64,000 nucleotides of DNA from an uncultured Pelagibacteraceae bacterium (GTDB taxonomy: Bacteria > Pseudomonadota > Alphaproteobacteria > Pelagibacterales > Pelagibacteraceae). The position numbers and the translations under genes were made by a program. This document shows positions 23,653 to 32,042 of this stretch, one piece after another. Below the pieces are notes generated by a model that saw only the letters and a list, made by a program, of their open reading frames with translations, had not been told where the DNA came from and did not search any database. The DNA is taken from positions 48,204 through 112,203 of the forward strand of contig CACKFY010000003.1 of the NCBI GenBank assembly GCA_902599495.1. Reading direction: 5' to 3'. Position 1 is the first letter of the stretch; each line of letters opens with the position of its first letter.

Positions 23653-26024
23653 TATTCTACTTTAAATATCCCTGCGCTTAAAAGTCTTTCTAAATGTGGT
23701 TCAATAAGTTTATGGAATTTTGTGGTCTCTAAATCAATTAACTTTTGTCTTTCATCCATAGACTCGACTTCGGTATCTTTTTTATTCATTAAATTAATTC
23801 TTGCCATAATTTCAAACCATTGCATTACTACATAAATTCTAAATTGTTTAGATCTTGCTCCTGCTAAGTCACCAAAAGACTTGCTTTTACTTTCCCAAAG
23901 AAAATGAGCAAAAGGAGATTGTAAATTAATCCACCAAATATTTTTTTCTACATCCATTACTCTTTGCCAAACTGGAGGCGTGTCTCTTGAAAATCTTACA
24001 ACTTCCTCTTTTTCAGGTTCTAAGGGATCAAAACTAATTCCGCTATATTTGATTGTTGGAAAACCTCCTTCTTTAGGTTTTTTTTCTTTCTTCTCATTAT
24101 ACTCTATAATTACTTTTGCATCATTACTCTCACAATCTTGTGACATTGCTCTTATTTGTGTTTCACCTACACTTCTACCCCTTACTAAACCTGTAGATGC
24201 TGGAGAAGCTACTCTATCATCATTAGCAATGTAGGTTAAGTAAGCTGAAGAAATTTCAGAATTATTGTTATCAATAATTTTTGGATTAAGTCTGATACTT
24301 GTTCTTTCTTTAAATGAAAAAATTTTATCGTCGAAATTTATTTTAGAAATTTTAGTAACGTTGAGATTTACCCAGTTTGATTTTATCTTTTTATTTTTGG
24401 TTAAAACTCTTATAGCTGTTGATCCAGATTTTTTAGTCTGAAGCAAGTTTAACTTTCTTTCATGAGGAGCTACTATACTTTCATCTCTAATTTGAAAATC
24501 TAAACTTTCATTTGTAACTTCTTCACCATTCTCGTCAAAAGACTTAATATTAGGTCTAAAAACAACTCCAATACCGGCATATTTATGAGTAAACTTTAAT
24601 TCTATATGTGTAATTTTACCCTTTTTCTTAGGAGGGACCGGGGGATCAACATCGTCATCTTCATTACCGTCCTTTTCATTAGGTTTTCCTGAACCTTTAT
24701 CAGACCCAAAAGGATTGTCTAAAAATTTATTATCTTTAATAATGTCTTGCAGAGCTTCGCTGAATTGTAAGATTTTTTCTTGAGACTGTTTGTCAACCTT
24801 GTCACTCTCACTTTCTGCAAATTCTTTTGCAATTTCATCAATTATTTCTGACATCCAATGTTCCAAAGCTCTTATAAATGGATCTCTATTAAAGTCTTTT
24901 CTCGTATTTGAGGATCTTGCCTCTAGTCCGTCGTGAAAAACATCGCCATATAAATATTTAGGAAAGCCACTTGGGAAATTTGTTAGGTTTTTTACCCTAA
25001 ATAATCCATGAGTAACTTTTAATCCTGTTGAGTGTCTTCCTCTAATTACATGTCTTTGTCTAAGAATAGGAGATTTTAAAAAGTCTGTATCTGAAGTTTT
25101 TAAAATTAAATATTTTTCTGTAGAATCTTTAAATGAAATAGTTTCTCCTGTAAGTGGATCAACAAGTTCATCTGGAATATCTATTTTTTTAGATTTGAAA
25201 AATTCATGTGGTAATATCTTTTCTTGTCTGTGGATGTAATCTTTATTAGTATTTTCTAGAATTTTTTTGCCGTCTTTTATTTGATACAAATTTATATTTT
25301 CAAGAGTTTCATAAGCTTCTGGATCCTTCAGAAATTCTTTAATAATATTACTAGGCACAAAATTTTTTGGGTTTTTACCAATAAAAAAAGTGAAATTTTC
25401 TATTTGTGAGAATTCACGCCTTAAAGTGAGTAATTTTGCGTAAGAGTACCCAAATTCTTTAAGTAATTTACTAAGTTTTGTTGCAGGATTAGTAACATGT
25501 TGTTCATCAAATACCTTTAAACCTAATTTTTTTGCTTTACCATAATTAGTTTCATACGTAAGCTGATTATATTTGTTGTTCAAGCACGTATGCCATGTTG
25601 CTTCTTCAAAGTGAAAAGCTCCATAAACTTTTCCACCATTACCGTGTCCTCCTCTAGCATCCTCTTTTTTTGTATGACTGTACAAAGCTGCATCTGATTT
25701 ATTGAGTACCTCAAATTTTTCTACTCTCGATCTGTCAAAACCTATAAAATCTAAAAAACCGATTAATGGAACATCTTTAGCACTTTTTCGTTGTGAAAAT
25801 AATAGAATACAATCTCTACCTGTATGCTTAGGTGCAACTTTGTTTCCTATCATTGCATTTTCAGAATTTTTAGCTAATTCTCTTAAACCTTCAGCGTGCG
25901 AACTTAGAGTTCTTGATAACGATTTGAATGTACTATCGTAATCAATTCTGTTTGAAATTCTAAAATTTGCTTTAGAATTATTTTCTTTTTGATTAGTATC
26001 TTCCATAAAATTTACAATTTCCAT
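23652..26024 (-). CDS. GHKL ATPase (MORC/MutL-like) with two Ig-like domains
   Basis: The 790-residue protein has a Bergerat-fold ATPase in roughly residues 30-340. Its N-box is LRELAKNSENA (Glu49, Asn53), the G1-like turn is DFIGFD (about 92-97), and the G2 loop is GGHGNGGK (125-132). An acidic and proline-rich linker (about 440-470) leads to two Big_2-like immunoglobulin modules (about 470-556 and 560-643), the second with DDRVASPASTGLV and SVGETQIRA. A helical C-terminus follows. There is no signal peptide. MORC/MutL-type ATPases act as ATP-driven DNA clamps, and prokaryotic versions occur in restriction clusters. The gene is coupled to the winged-helix gene. Confidence 0.8.
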   Translation of the reverse strand: MEIVNFMEDTNQKENNSKANFRISNRIDYDSTFKSLSRTLSSHAEGLRELAKNSENAMIGNKVAPKHTGRDCILLFSQRKSAKDVPLIGFLDFIGFDRSRVEKFEVLNKSDAALYSHTKKEDARGGHGNGGKVYGAFHFEEATWHTCLNNKYNQLTYETNYGKAKKLGLKVFDEQHVTNPATKLSKLLKEFGYSYAKLLTLRREFSQIENFTFFIGKNPKNFVPSNIIKEFLKDPEAYETLENINLYQIKDGKKILENTNKDYIHRQEKILPHEFFKSKKIDIPDELVDPLTGETISFKDSTEKYLILKTSDTDFLKSPILRQRHVIRGRHSTGLKVTHGLFRVKNLTNFPSGFPKYLYGDVFHDGLEARSSNTRKDFNRDPFIRALEHWMSEIIDEIAKEFAESESDKVDKQSQEKILQFSEALQDIIKDNKFLDNPFGSDKGSGKPNEKDGNEDDDVDPPVPPKKKGKITHIELKFTHKYAGIGVVFRPNIKSFDENGEEVTNESLDFQIRDESIVAPHERKLNLLQTKKSGSTAIRVLTKNKKIKSNWVNLNVTKISKINFDDKIFSFKERTSIRLNPKIIDNNNSEISSAYLTYIANDDRVASPASTGLVRGRSVGETQIRAMSQDCESNDAKVIIEYNEKKEKKPKEGGFPTIKYSGISFDPLEPEKEEVVRFSRDTPPVWQRVMDVEKNIWWINLQSPFAHFLWESKSKSFGDLAGARSKQFRIYVVMQWFEIMARINLMNKKDTEVESMDERQKLIDLETTKFHKLIEPHLERLLSAGIFKVE

Positions 26025-26251
26025 TTTTTATTTCTTTTGTTTTCTTGTGCTTTTAATTTGGACTTTATTAATGAGAGTTCATCTCCAATGTCTTTTAAAA
26101 TTTTTTCGAATTCGTCGCCATCGTAGCTATAGTTATTTTTATTTGTCATATTCCCAACCAATCTGAGATGTTTGAGAACATTGTTGACCCTGATAGGAGC
26201 CAAATCTGTAAATCTTTTTCTTTTATTAACATTCTTCTTTTTTTCTTCCAT
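26012..26251 (-). CDS. Small conserved-looking protein (79 aa) at head of defence operon
   Basis: A basic N-terminus (KKKNVNKRKRF) precedes a helical core RVNNVLKHLRLVGNMTNKNNYSYDGDEFEKIL, then a charged coiled coil. This core resembles short proteins often found beside DNA-modification genes, but I know no function for them. A GGAAGAA Shine-Dalgarno precedes the ATG. It overlaps the ATPase start by 13 bases and is the first gene after a large inverted repeat, so a regulator or adaptor role is possible. Confidence 0.65.
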   Translation of the reverse strand: MEEKKKNVNKRKRFTDLAPIRVNNVLKHLRLVGNMTNKNNYSYDGDEFEKILKDIGDELSLIKSKLKAQENKRNKKWKL

Positions 26252-26494
26252 TTCTTCCTTTCTTAGGCTAACTAATATTAGAAAGGAGTTAAATATCAGC
26301 TAGCCTTAATTTGCTTTAAAGCCATGGACAATATAAACCTATGAAACAAAGCAAAATCGGCGCAGAAAGACAAAAAACCACCGATTTATTAAGTATTTTA
26401 CAATTGCAACTTGTATAATACTTATAATCCATATTGTACATATAAGCACTATATAGTAATATATATATAATTGTCAATAGATTAATTAAAAGAA
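26252..26494. promoter_or_regulatory. Divergent control region with inverted repeat
   Basis: This 243-base gap separates the minus-strand ATPase unit from the plus-strand methyltransferase. Near the minus start lies an imperfect inverted repeat, TTAGGCTAACTAATATT (26263-26279) and AATATCAGCTAGCCTTAA (26292-26309). Toward the methyltransferase are TATAAT-like hexamers and runs such as ATATATATATAA. A 25-codon ATG ORF at 26341-26418 is present but unsupported. The arrangement suits co-regulation of modification and effector genes. Confidence 0.5.
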
Positions 26495-27535
26495 ATGGGA
26501 AAAAATCCGATAAAAAAAAAATTAAATGGAAGTGGAATTATTTACCGCGAAATAGCCAAGAAAAATGGCGGGATCATTTATCAAGGAAATTCTCTCCAAT
26601 TAATCAATAATCCAAAATTTATTAGAAGATATGAGGGTAAAATAGACTTGATACTTACTTCCCCTCCATTTGCACTTAATAATCCAAAAAATTATGGCAA
26701 TCATGCAGGTAATAAAAAACCCAACGCATCTTTAGCTGTTGGAGAAGGAGAAGAATATATAAAATGGTTTTCTAGTTATGCAAAGCCACTTGCAAAACTT
26801 CTTTCAAAAAAAGGTTCAATTGTAGTTGAGATGGGCAATTCTTGGACCAGAGGAGAGCCGACCATGTCTTTGACCACTTATGAGGCTTTAAAGGGATTTA
26901 TGAAAAAAGGCAATCTTAAATTATGCCAAGAATTTATTTGGAATAATACAGCAAAACTCCCGGGTCCAGCTCAATGGGTTACAAAAAATAGATGGAGAGC
27001 AAAAGACTCTTTTACAAAAATTTGGTGGTTCTCAAAAACTGCATACCCAAAAGCAAATAATCGTAAAATTCTTAAGCCCTATAGTAAGGAAATGATAAAA
27101 TTATTAAACAGGCAGACGTATAATTTTGGTAAAAGATCTTCGGGTCATAGAATTTCAGCCGAAAGTTTTTTAAATAGAAATAAAGGCTCAATACCATCAA
27201 ATGTATTTAAAAACGAGGAATTTTATTTAAAGGACCCTTCCAGTGTAATTGAGATATCAAATACGATCGAAACAAAATATTTAAGGTATTGTAAAATAAA
27301 TAATATACAAATCCATGATGCTCGGATGCCTACGCATATTGCTGCGTTTTTTATTGATTTTTTAACCACTCCTGGAGATAAAGTTTTAGATCCCTTTGCA
27401 GGTTCTAATACAACAGGATACGTTGCATCGCGAAAAAAAAGAAAATGGGTTTCAATAGAATTAAATAGAGATTATATAAGAGGTAGCTTGGGATGGTTTA
27501 AGGGGAAAAAATATTTTAAGAATAAAGAAATATAA
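26495..27535 (+). CDS. Amino-type DNA methyltransferase (N4-cytosine or N6-adenine)
   Basis: Motif IV TSPPF (residues 55-59) comes first, and the SAM-binding motif I VLDPFAGSNTTGY (about 297-309) is near the C-terminus, the order of beta-class methyltransferases. TSPPF favours N4-methylcytosine but does not exclude N6-methyladenine. The enzyme would modify chromosomal sites in the cytoplasm. It is transcribed away from the GHKL ATPase and Vsr genes, as expected for a modification gene paired with a restriction-like module. The recognition site is unknown. Confidence 0.9.
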   Translation: MGKNPIKKKLNGSGIIYREIAKKNGGIIYQGNSLQLINNPKFIRRYEGKIDLILTSPPFALNNPKNYGNHAGNKKPNASLAVGEGEEYIKWFSSYAKPLAKLLSKKGSIVVEMGNSWTRGEPTMSLTTYEALKGFMKKGNLKLCQEFIWNNTAKLPGPAQWVTKNRWRAKDSFTKIWWFSKTAYPKANNRKILKPYSKEMIKLLNRQTYNFGKRSSGHRISAESFLNRNKGSIPSNVFKNEEFYLKDPSSVIEISNTIETKYLRYCKINNIQIHDARMPTHIAAFFIDFLTTPGDKVLDPFAGSNTTGYVASRKKRKWVSIELNRDYIRGSLGWFKGKKYFKNKEI

Positions 27536-27546
27536 CAGCTTAATTG

Positions 27547-27567
27547 AGGGGTAGCTAAGCTACCCCT
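27547..27567. terminator. Palindrome between convergent genes
   Basis: The 21-base sequence AGGGGTAGCTAAGCTACCCCT is a nearly perfect palindrome lying between the methyltransferase stop and the end of the convergent 63-residue gene. It can form a strong stem on either strand, but no T-run follows on either side, so it is a weak or factor-assisted terminator candidate. Confidence 0.5.
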
Positions 27568-27574
27568 ACAAGAG

Positions 27575-27766
27575 TTAAATGTTGTCTGAAGATTTTTTTA
27601 AATGCTTAAGAACCCTACCACGATTTTTACCCTCTTTGATGGTATATCCTGCCGTGCCATGTTTATTCACTGCTACGGCTTTTCTGGACTTTTGCATTTT
27701 GTTAAGTAATTCAGCCTGAGATTTGCTTCGGCTGAACTCATTTAACAATTTTGTATGTCTATCCAT
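27575..27766 (-). CDS. Small basic hypothetical protein (63 aa)
   Basis: The protein is lysine- and arginine-rich (SRKAVAVNKHGTAGYTIKEG) with a helical N-terminal half. It has a strong Shine-Dalgarno GGAGG six bases before ATG, unusual for this genome. No family is recognised. The upstream region has two mini-hairpins that could lie in its leader. The basic composition suggests nucleic-acid binding, but no motif proves it. Confidence 0.65.
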   Translation of the reverse strand: MDRHTKLLNEFSRSKSQAELLNKMQKSRKAVAVNKHGTAGYTIKEGKNRGRVLKHLKKSSDNI

Positions 27767-27794
27767 ACATCCTCCTTGTTATTTTATTCAACCT

Positions 27795-27842
27795 ACTTTT
27801 AACTCATGTAGATGAGCCACTTTTGACCATGTGGATGGTAAT
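27795..27842. repeat. Tandem pair of covarying mini-hairpins
   Basis: Two adjacent about 24-base units begin ACTTTT and share the core CATGTRGATG. Each core is a short palindrome: CTCAT-GTAG-ATGAG at 27803-27816 and ACCAT-GTGG-ATGGT at 27826-27839. The outer base pairs differ but stay complementary. They lie upstream of both the minus-strand 63-residue gene and the plus-strand 51-residue gene, and could be operators or leader RNA hairpins. Confidence 0.55.
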
Positions 27843-27888
27843 TTAATTCTATTGTATTATATTTATAAATGTCAATATAGGAAATATT

Positions 27889-28044
27889 ATGAAAAATAGA
27901 CATTTAGGCATATTTTTAGTACTCGCTGGTGTGCTAACTGTTTTTGTAAAACACGAATCAGCATGGATAGTTTCTGCTATTTTAATAGGTGGAGGAACTG
28001 GAATATTTTTTTGGAAGGATAAAGTTGAAAGTGAAGATAAGTAA
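27889..28044 (+). CDS. Small two-helix membrane protein (51 aa)
   Basis: My translation of an ORF below the track cut-off gives MKNRHLGIFLVLAGVLTVFV, a charged turn, a second hydrophobic segment with AILIGGGTGIFFW, and an acidic tail. An AGGA lies seven bases before ATG. It looks like a two-pass inner-membrane protein. The following membrane-protein ORF begins inside its end, suggesting coupled translation. Function is unknown. Confidence 0.6.
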   Translation: MKNRHLGIFLVLAGVLTVFVKHESAWIVSAILIGGGTGIFFWKDKVESEDK

Positions 28045-28246
28045 ATTTTTTTTTATTAATGGATTTATTGGATCTTTAATTTTTTATTATTTTGTAAGGA
28101 AAATTCAAACTTTCTATGAAGTAGATATTAGTATTGATGGTTATGGTTTAGCAGGTGCAGTGTGGTACGGTATAGGATTGGGATTTGTTTTTGGAATTAA
28201 ATTTATCAGGGTGCAAGAAATAATTGAGTATTTCAAAAAAAATTAG
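28025..28246 (+). CDS. Small membrane protein (about 73 aa)
   Basis: The track opens this frame at GTG 27989, inside the previous gene. GGAAGGA at 28013-28019 points to TTG 28025 or GTG 28031 as the real start. The product has two hydrophobic segments (FFFINGFIGSLIFYYFV and AVWYGIGLGFVFGI) around a short polar loop, so it is probably an inner-membrane protein. It overlaps the 51-residue gene by 20 bases. No family is recognised. Confidence 0.55.
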   Translation: MKVKISKFFFINGFIGSLIFYYFVRKIQTFYEVDISIDGYGLAGAVWYGIGLGFVFGIKFIRVQEIIEYFKKN

Positions 28247-28258
28247 TAAAAGAATGAG

Positions 28259-28834
28259 ATGAGCAGAATTTTTGTTGTATATGGCCATCACAATGTAGAT
28301 AAAAGTTTTAACCAAGAGATAAGAGATACATTTTGCTCAGAGGCAAAAAAATTAGGTCATGAGATTGATTTAATAAATTTACATAAAGAAAAGCCCATAC
28401 CCTTTTATAATGGCTCTAAGCCAAGTGAACAAATTTTAGATTATAGAAAAAGATTAGAGCAGAGTGATGTGTTATTTATGATATCCCCTTGTTACAACTT
28501 AAGAGCAACTGCGATACTGGAAAATTGGATTGATCACGTACTTGCTCCTAAATGGTTTTTTTCATTTAAAAGGTTGATAGGCAACTGGGGATATCCTTTG
28601 GCTGGAGCAATGAAAGGTAAAACAGCTATAATGTCCATGTCCTATGGTGGAAATTTTTTTAGTATAGAAACTTGGTTTCAAAATATACCCTTTAGAAGAA
28701 TAAAGGCTGGTGTTTTAAAACTTGGAGGTATGAAAACGAGCTACATAAGATTTTATGAAGTCTTGCCTGGAATGTCGCAGAAAAAATTTGAAAAGCATAT
28801 GAGCAGAGTAAGAAATTTGGTAAGGAAATTATGA
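28259..28834 (+). CDS. NAD(P)H:quinone oxidoreductase, flavodoxin-2 fold
   Basis: The 191-residue protein matches the Flavodoxin_2/MdaB-KefF group: an N-terminal beta strand with VVYGHHN, SDVLFMISPCYNLRATAILENWIDHVL for flavin and substrate binding, and GAMKGKTAIMSMSYGG. Such enzymes reduce quinones by two electrons using NAD(P)H and FMN/FAD in the cytoplasm. The exact substrate is unclear. It is 12 bases downstream of a small membrane protein and shares the strand with the next gene. Confidence 0.85.
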   Translation: MSRIFVVYGHHNVDKSFNQEIRDTFCSEAKKLGHEIDLINLHKEKPIPFYNGSKPSEQILDYRKRLEQSDVLFMISPCYNLRATAILENWIDHVLAPKWFFSFKRLIGNWGYPLAGAMKGKTAIMSMSYGGNFFSIETWFQNIPFRRIKAGVLKLGGMKTSYIRFYEVLPGMSQKKFEKHMSRVRNLVRKL

Positions 28835-28870
28835 ATTTTATTTTCAATATAAAAAGTATATAAGTCGATT

Positions 28871-29317
28871 ATGGAAAGTTTAAAAAATTGGATGGTAGAA
28901 ACAGCAAACATAATGTTTGACGACAGTAAAAATGATTTAAGATCGCTACCAAAAACTGTCAGGCTTCAAATTTTAATAGTATTATCTTTTGTATGGTCAA
29001 CTGTTTTTAGTTTATATGTATTTAGCTTAACAAGTTTTATTTGGGGATGGGCTGGTGTTGTATTAGCACATATTGGTTTAATAATTGCAGTATATATAAC
29101 TTTTAAATTTTTCCACAAAGCAAACGTAGAAAAAAAAAGTGTTTTTGAGACAGGAAACTATAATCCAGCAAAGATATTTGTAGTTTTTTTTATAATATTT
29201 TTTATTTTTATATTTACAAAAGGTGTTGAAGTTTTAACTACGTCAAACTCATATTCGATTAAATACGATGGTCCAAAAAAAAGTACGATCGAGCGTATAA
29301 AAGAATTCGTAAAATAA
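28871..29317 (+). CDS. Hypothetical three-TM membrane protein
   Basis: Three hydrophobic segments are visible: about residues 33-52, 58-76 and 98-115, with a polar N-terminus (SKNDLRSLPKTVRL) and a charged C-terminal tail ending in KSTIERIKEFVK. It is probably an inner-membrane protein. I recognise no family. It lies eight bases before the SRAP gene on the same strand, but no functional link is evident. Confidence 0.7.
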   Translation: MESLKNWMVETANIMFDDSKNDLRSLPKTVRLQILIVLSFVWSTVFSLYVFSLTSFIWGWAGVVLAHIGLIIAVYITFKFFHKANVEKKSVFETGNYNPAKIFVVFFIIFFIFIFTKGVEVLTTSNSYSIKYDGPKKSTIERIKEFVK

Positions 29318-29324
29318 ATTTCTA

Positions 29325-29963
29325 ATGTGTGGAAGATTTGCACAAACCAATATAATAAAAGCAACATCAGATATAGTAAAAACTGTCATTGGAAAAGTAG
29401 ACAACATAGATAATTTTAATATAAGTCCAGGACAAGAGGCTGCTGTTATAAAAAAATACAGTAATGGGAGAGCATTAGAGCTTGGTAAATGGAGTATTTT
29501 TCCAAGTTGGGCAAAAGACAAAGAAGGTTTTAAACGTCTTCACAACACGAGATTTGAGAGTTTAACCAAGCCATATTTTAAAAGATTAATTTTGACAAAC
29601 CGGTTATTAATACCTTGTAGTTTTTTTTACGAGTGGTCAAAATCTGAAGATAAAAAAAAAATTCCCTATTGTTTTAAATTAAATGACGAAAACGAATTAA
29701 TGTATTTTGCAGGAGTTTTTGAAAATAATCAATTTAGTATCATTACAAGAGAAGCTGAGGGCAAGAACATTAAAATTCACCACCGTCAACCATTAATAAT
29801 AAATAAATCGAAAATTAATGATTATTTAAATCTTAAAAATGATGCATTAGATGTTTTGAAATCTATAAAGCCACCAACTCTTGATTTTTATAAAATTGGT
29901 CTTGAGGTAAATAATCCAAAAAATAATTTTAAAGAACTGGTTAAACCTTTACCAAATCAGTAA
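29325..29963 (+). CDS. SRAP-family DNA-protein crosslink protein (YedK-like)
   Basis: Hallmarks of the SOS-response-associated peptidase family are present: the catalytic MCGRFAQ start, where Cys2 becomes N-terminal and binds abasic DNA; HNTRFES; CSFFYEW with the catalytic glutamate; and IHHRQPLI in place of the usual HxRMP. These proteins trap abasic sites in single-stranded DNA as stable thiazolidine crosslinks. Length (212) is normal. It converges with purK without overlap. Confidence 0.93.
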   Translation: MCGRFAQTNIIKATSDIVKTVIGKVDNIDNFNISPGQEAAVIKKYSNGRALELGKWSIFPSWAKDKEGFKRLHNTRFESLTKPYFKRLILTNRLLIPCSFFYEWSKSEDKKKIPYCFKLNDENELMYFAGVFENNQFSIITREAEGKNIKIHHRQPLIINKSKINDYLNLKNDALDVLKSIKPPTLDFYKIGLEVNNPKNNFKELVKPLPNQ

Positions 29964-31010
29964 TTATTCTTTTAAAATTGTTAGATGGCCCATTTTTCGG
30001 CCTTCTCTTGGCTCTTTTTTTAAATAATCATAAAAAAACTCATTTTCTTTTAAAGTCCTTTTTTTATAATCTTGAATTTCAAATCCTAAAACATTATACA
30101 TTTCTGCGTTTGAAACTTTTTTAATCAACTTAGGTTGTAAATTACAAACAGCTCTTACATGATTTTCAAATTGAGAAATATTAAAAGCTTCAATTGTAAG
30201 ATGACCCGAATTATGAAAACGTGGAGCTATTTCATTAACCAATAATTTGTCGTTTTCAGTAATAAAGTATTCCACAGTAAGTACGCCCACATATGAGAAA
30301 CTGTCAGCAATTTTTTTTGCATTATTTATGGCCTCTTTTGATATTTCTTTACTTATTTCAGCAGGAATTTTTGATTTATATAAAATCTGATTTTTGTGAA
30401 CATTTTCGATTGGTTCGTAATAAGATGTGGTGCCGTCCAAATATCTTGTAATTATAACTGAAATTTCTTTTTTTAATTTTACTTTTTTCTCTAAAATATA
30501 ATCAGATGTAAAACACCAGTCTTCTTTTATATCATCTATGGAGCTAAGAATAAATTGACCTTTTCCATCGTAACCTAATGTGTTTGACTTAAGTATTCCT
30601 GGTAGAAGATGCCGATTTTTTTTTATATCTTCAGCAGATTTTATATATATCCAATCAGTCGTATTAATTCCAAGCTCGTTAATAAAAGTCTTTTCTAGTT
30701 TTCTGTTTTGAGCAATTTTATTTATTTTTGGATAAGGCAGAACTTTTTTTTGTCTCTCTATTAAGTTTAAAAAATTTACTGGGATATTTTCAAACTCATA
30801 GGTAACTACATCAACTTTACTTATAAACTCTTTGATTTTTTCATTATTTTCATATTTGCTAACAATAAAATAATCACAAAAGTTTTTAGCAGGTCCGTCT
30901 TTGTCATCAGATAGTACAACTGTTTCTATATTTATTTTTTTTGCAGCCATACATAAAAGTGAGCCCAATTGACCTCCACCAATTACTCCTAAACGAACAG
31001 ATTTTGACAT
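29964..31010 (-). CDS. purK: N5-carboxyaminoimidazole ribonucleotide synthase
   Basis: An ATP-grasp enzyme of 348 residues starting with GVIGGGQLGSLL, with GYDGKGQF and VNEIAPRFHNSGHLTIEAF, all typical of PurK. It uses ATP and bicarbonate to carboxylate AIR in de novo purine synthesis. It lies directly after purE, sharing no bases but with adjacent start and stop, so the two are an operon. No truncation is seen. Confidence 0.95.
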   Translation of the reverse strand: MSKSVRLGVIGGGQLGSLLCMAAKKINIETVVLSDDKDGPAKNFCDYFIVSKYENNEKIKEFISKVDVVTYEFENIPVNFLNLIERQKKVLPYPKINKIAQNRKLEKTFINELGINTTDWIYIKSAEDIKKNRHLLPGILKSNTLGYDGKGQFILSSIDDIKEDWCFTSDYILEKKVKLKKEISVIITRYLDGTTSYYEPIENVHKNQILYKSKIPAEISKEISKEAINNAKKIADSFSYVGVLTVEYFITENDKLLVNEIAPRFHNSGHLTIEAFNISQFENHVRAVCNLQPKLIKKVSNAEMYNVLGFEIQDYKKRTLKENEFFYDYLKKEPREGRKMGHLTILKE

Positions 31011-31493
31011 TTATTTTGGTTTTATTTTTACTGATTTTGTTTGTCTTACTCTAAAACTTTCAAGTTTAAGTCTAACTTTTTTGTCTTGTAAAGCAATTAT
31101 AGAAATTGCTAACAAGCCGGCATTAAGCGCTCCATTAATTGCTGTTGTTGCAACGGGAATTCCATTAGGCATTTCAGCTACAGAAAACAAAGCAGAAACT
31201 CCGTCAGTTTTTTTATCTTTTATTGGAACTCCTATGACTGGGATTTTCGTTAAAGAAGCACACATTCCAGCTAAATGAGCAGCTCGTCCAGCACCAGCAC
31301 AAATAACTGAATAGTTTTTATGTGCATTTTTTGCGAATTTGAAAAGTCTTTCGGGAGTTCTATGAGCGCTCACTATTAAAACATCATTTTTAACTTTGAA
31401 TTTTTTTAAAATTTGCTCGCATTTTCTCATCACAGGGTAGTCGTTTTTACTACCCATAATTATAGCTACTTTATTTGGAGAATTTGCTCTCAC
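31011..31493 (-). CDS. purE: N5-CAIR mutase, class I PurE
   Basis: The 160-residue protein has IMGSKNDYPVM, SAHRTPERLF with the catalytic histidine, and GAGRAAHLAGM, which define class I PurE. It rearranges N5-CAIR to CAIR after PurK. The next stretch, PVIGVPI, completes the active site. It is transcribed first in the purE-purK pair. Confidence 0.95.
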   Translation of the reverse strand: MRANSPNKVAIIMGSKNDYPVMRKCEQILKKFKVKNDVLIVSAHRTPERLFKFAKNAHKNYSVICAGAGRAAHLAGMCASLTKIPVIGVPIKDKKTDGVSALFSVAEMPNGIPVATTAINGALNAGLLAISIIALQDKKVRLKLESFRVRQTKSVKIKPK

Positions 31494-31541
31494 AGAATAT
31501 TTTTAACAATTTTTACGAAAATTACAATAGAGCTTTTAAAA

Positions 31542-31931
31542 TTAAATTAAGGATAAAAGCTTATCTGGTAACTTAGTAATTTTTCCGTTAGAGGAAACTA
31601 CAGCTAATTCAATCGTTGATGTAAAAATCAATTTATTGACTTTTTCTATATTTTGTTCAAGTAAAAGTCTTACGGGGCTTTTTTCTAAAATTTTTGAAAC
31701 TACAACTAAATCATCTTCAAATTTAGCTGGTGCTATATATTTAGAGGATAATGATTTTACAACAAAAATAACATCAAATTTATTTTTTAAATCTAGGTGT
31801 TTAAGTTTTAGTCTTTCATAAATAAGTTCTGATCTAGCTCTTTCAGTATATTTAAAATAATTTGCATAAAATACTACTTGTCCAGCATCAGTGTCTTCAT
31901 AGTATATTCGAACATTATATTTATGATCCAT
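31542..31931 (-). CDS. ybgC: YbgC-type acyl-CoA thioesterase
   Basis: A hotdog-fold protein of 129 residues with YYEDTDAGQVVFYANYFKYTERARSE, the 4-hydroxybenzoyl-CoA thioesterase motif with the catalytic aspartate. In many proteobacteria YbgC precedes tolQ in the Tol-Pal locus; no tol genes are adjacent here. It probably hydrolyses short- or medium-chain acyl-CoA or acts on acyl-carrier protein in phospholipid metabolism. Confidence 0.88.
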   Translation of the reverse strand: MDHKYNVRIYYEDTDAGQVVFYANYFKYTERARSELIYERLKLKHLDLKNKFDVIFVVKSLSSKYIAPAKFEDDLVVVSKILEKSPVRLLLEQNIEKVNKLIFTSTIELAVVSSNGKITKLPDKLLSLI

Positions 31932-32042
31932 TTTCTAAATATATGATTTTATTTCTATAACTTCAACTTGCTTAAATTTCGTTCTTATTTTGAACAATTT
32001 TATGACAACCAAATTGCTAATTTTATATTTAAATAAGCTTAT

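Noticed and set aside
26341-26418. 25-codon ATG ORF before the methyltransferase
   Set aside because: There is no ribosome site or conserved feature, and it lies in the promoter-like region.
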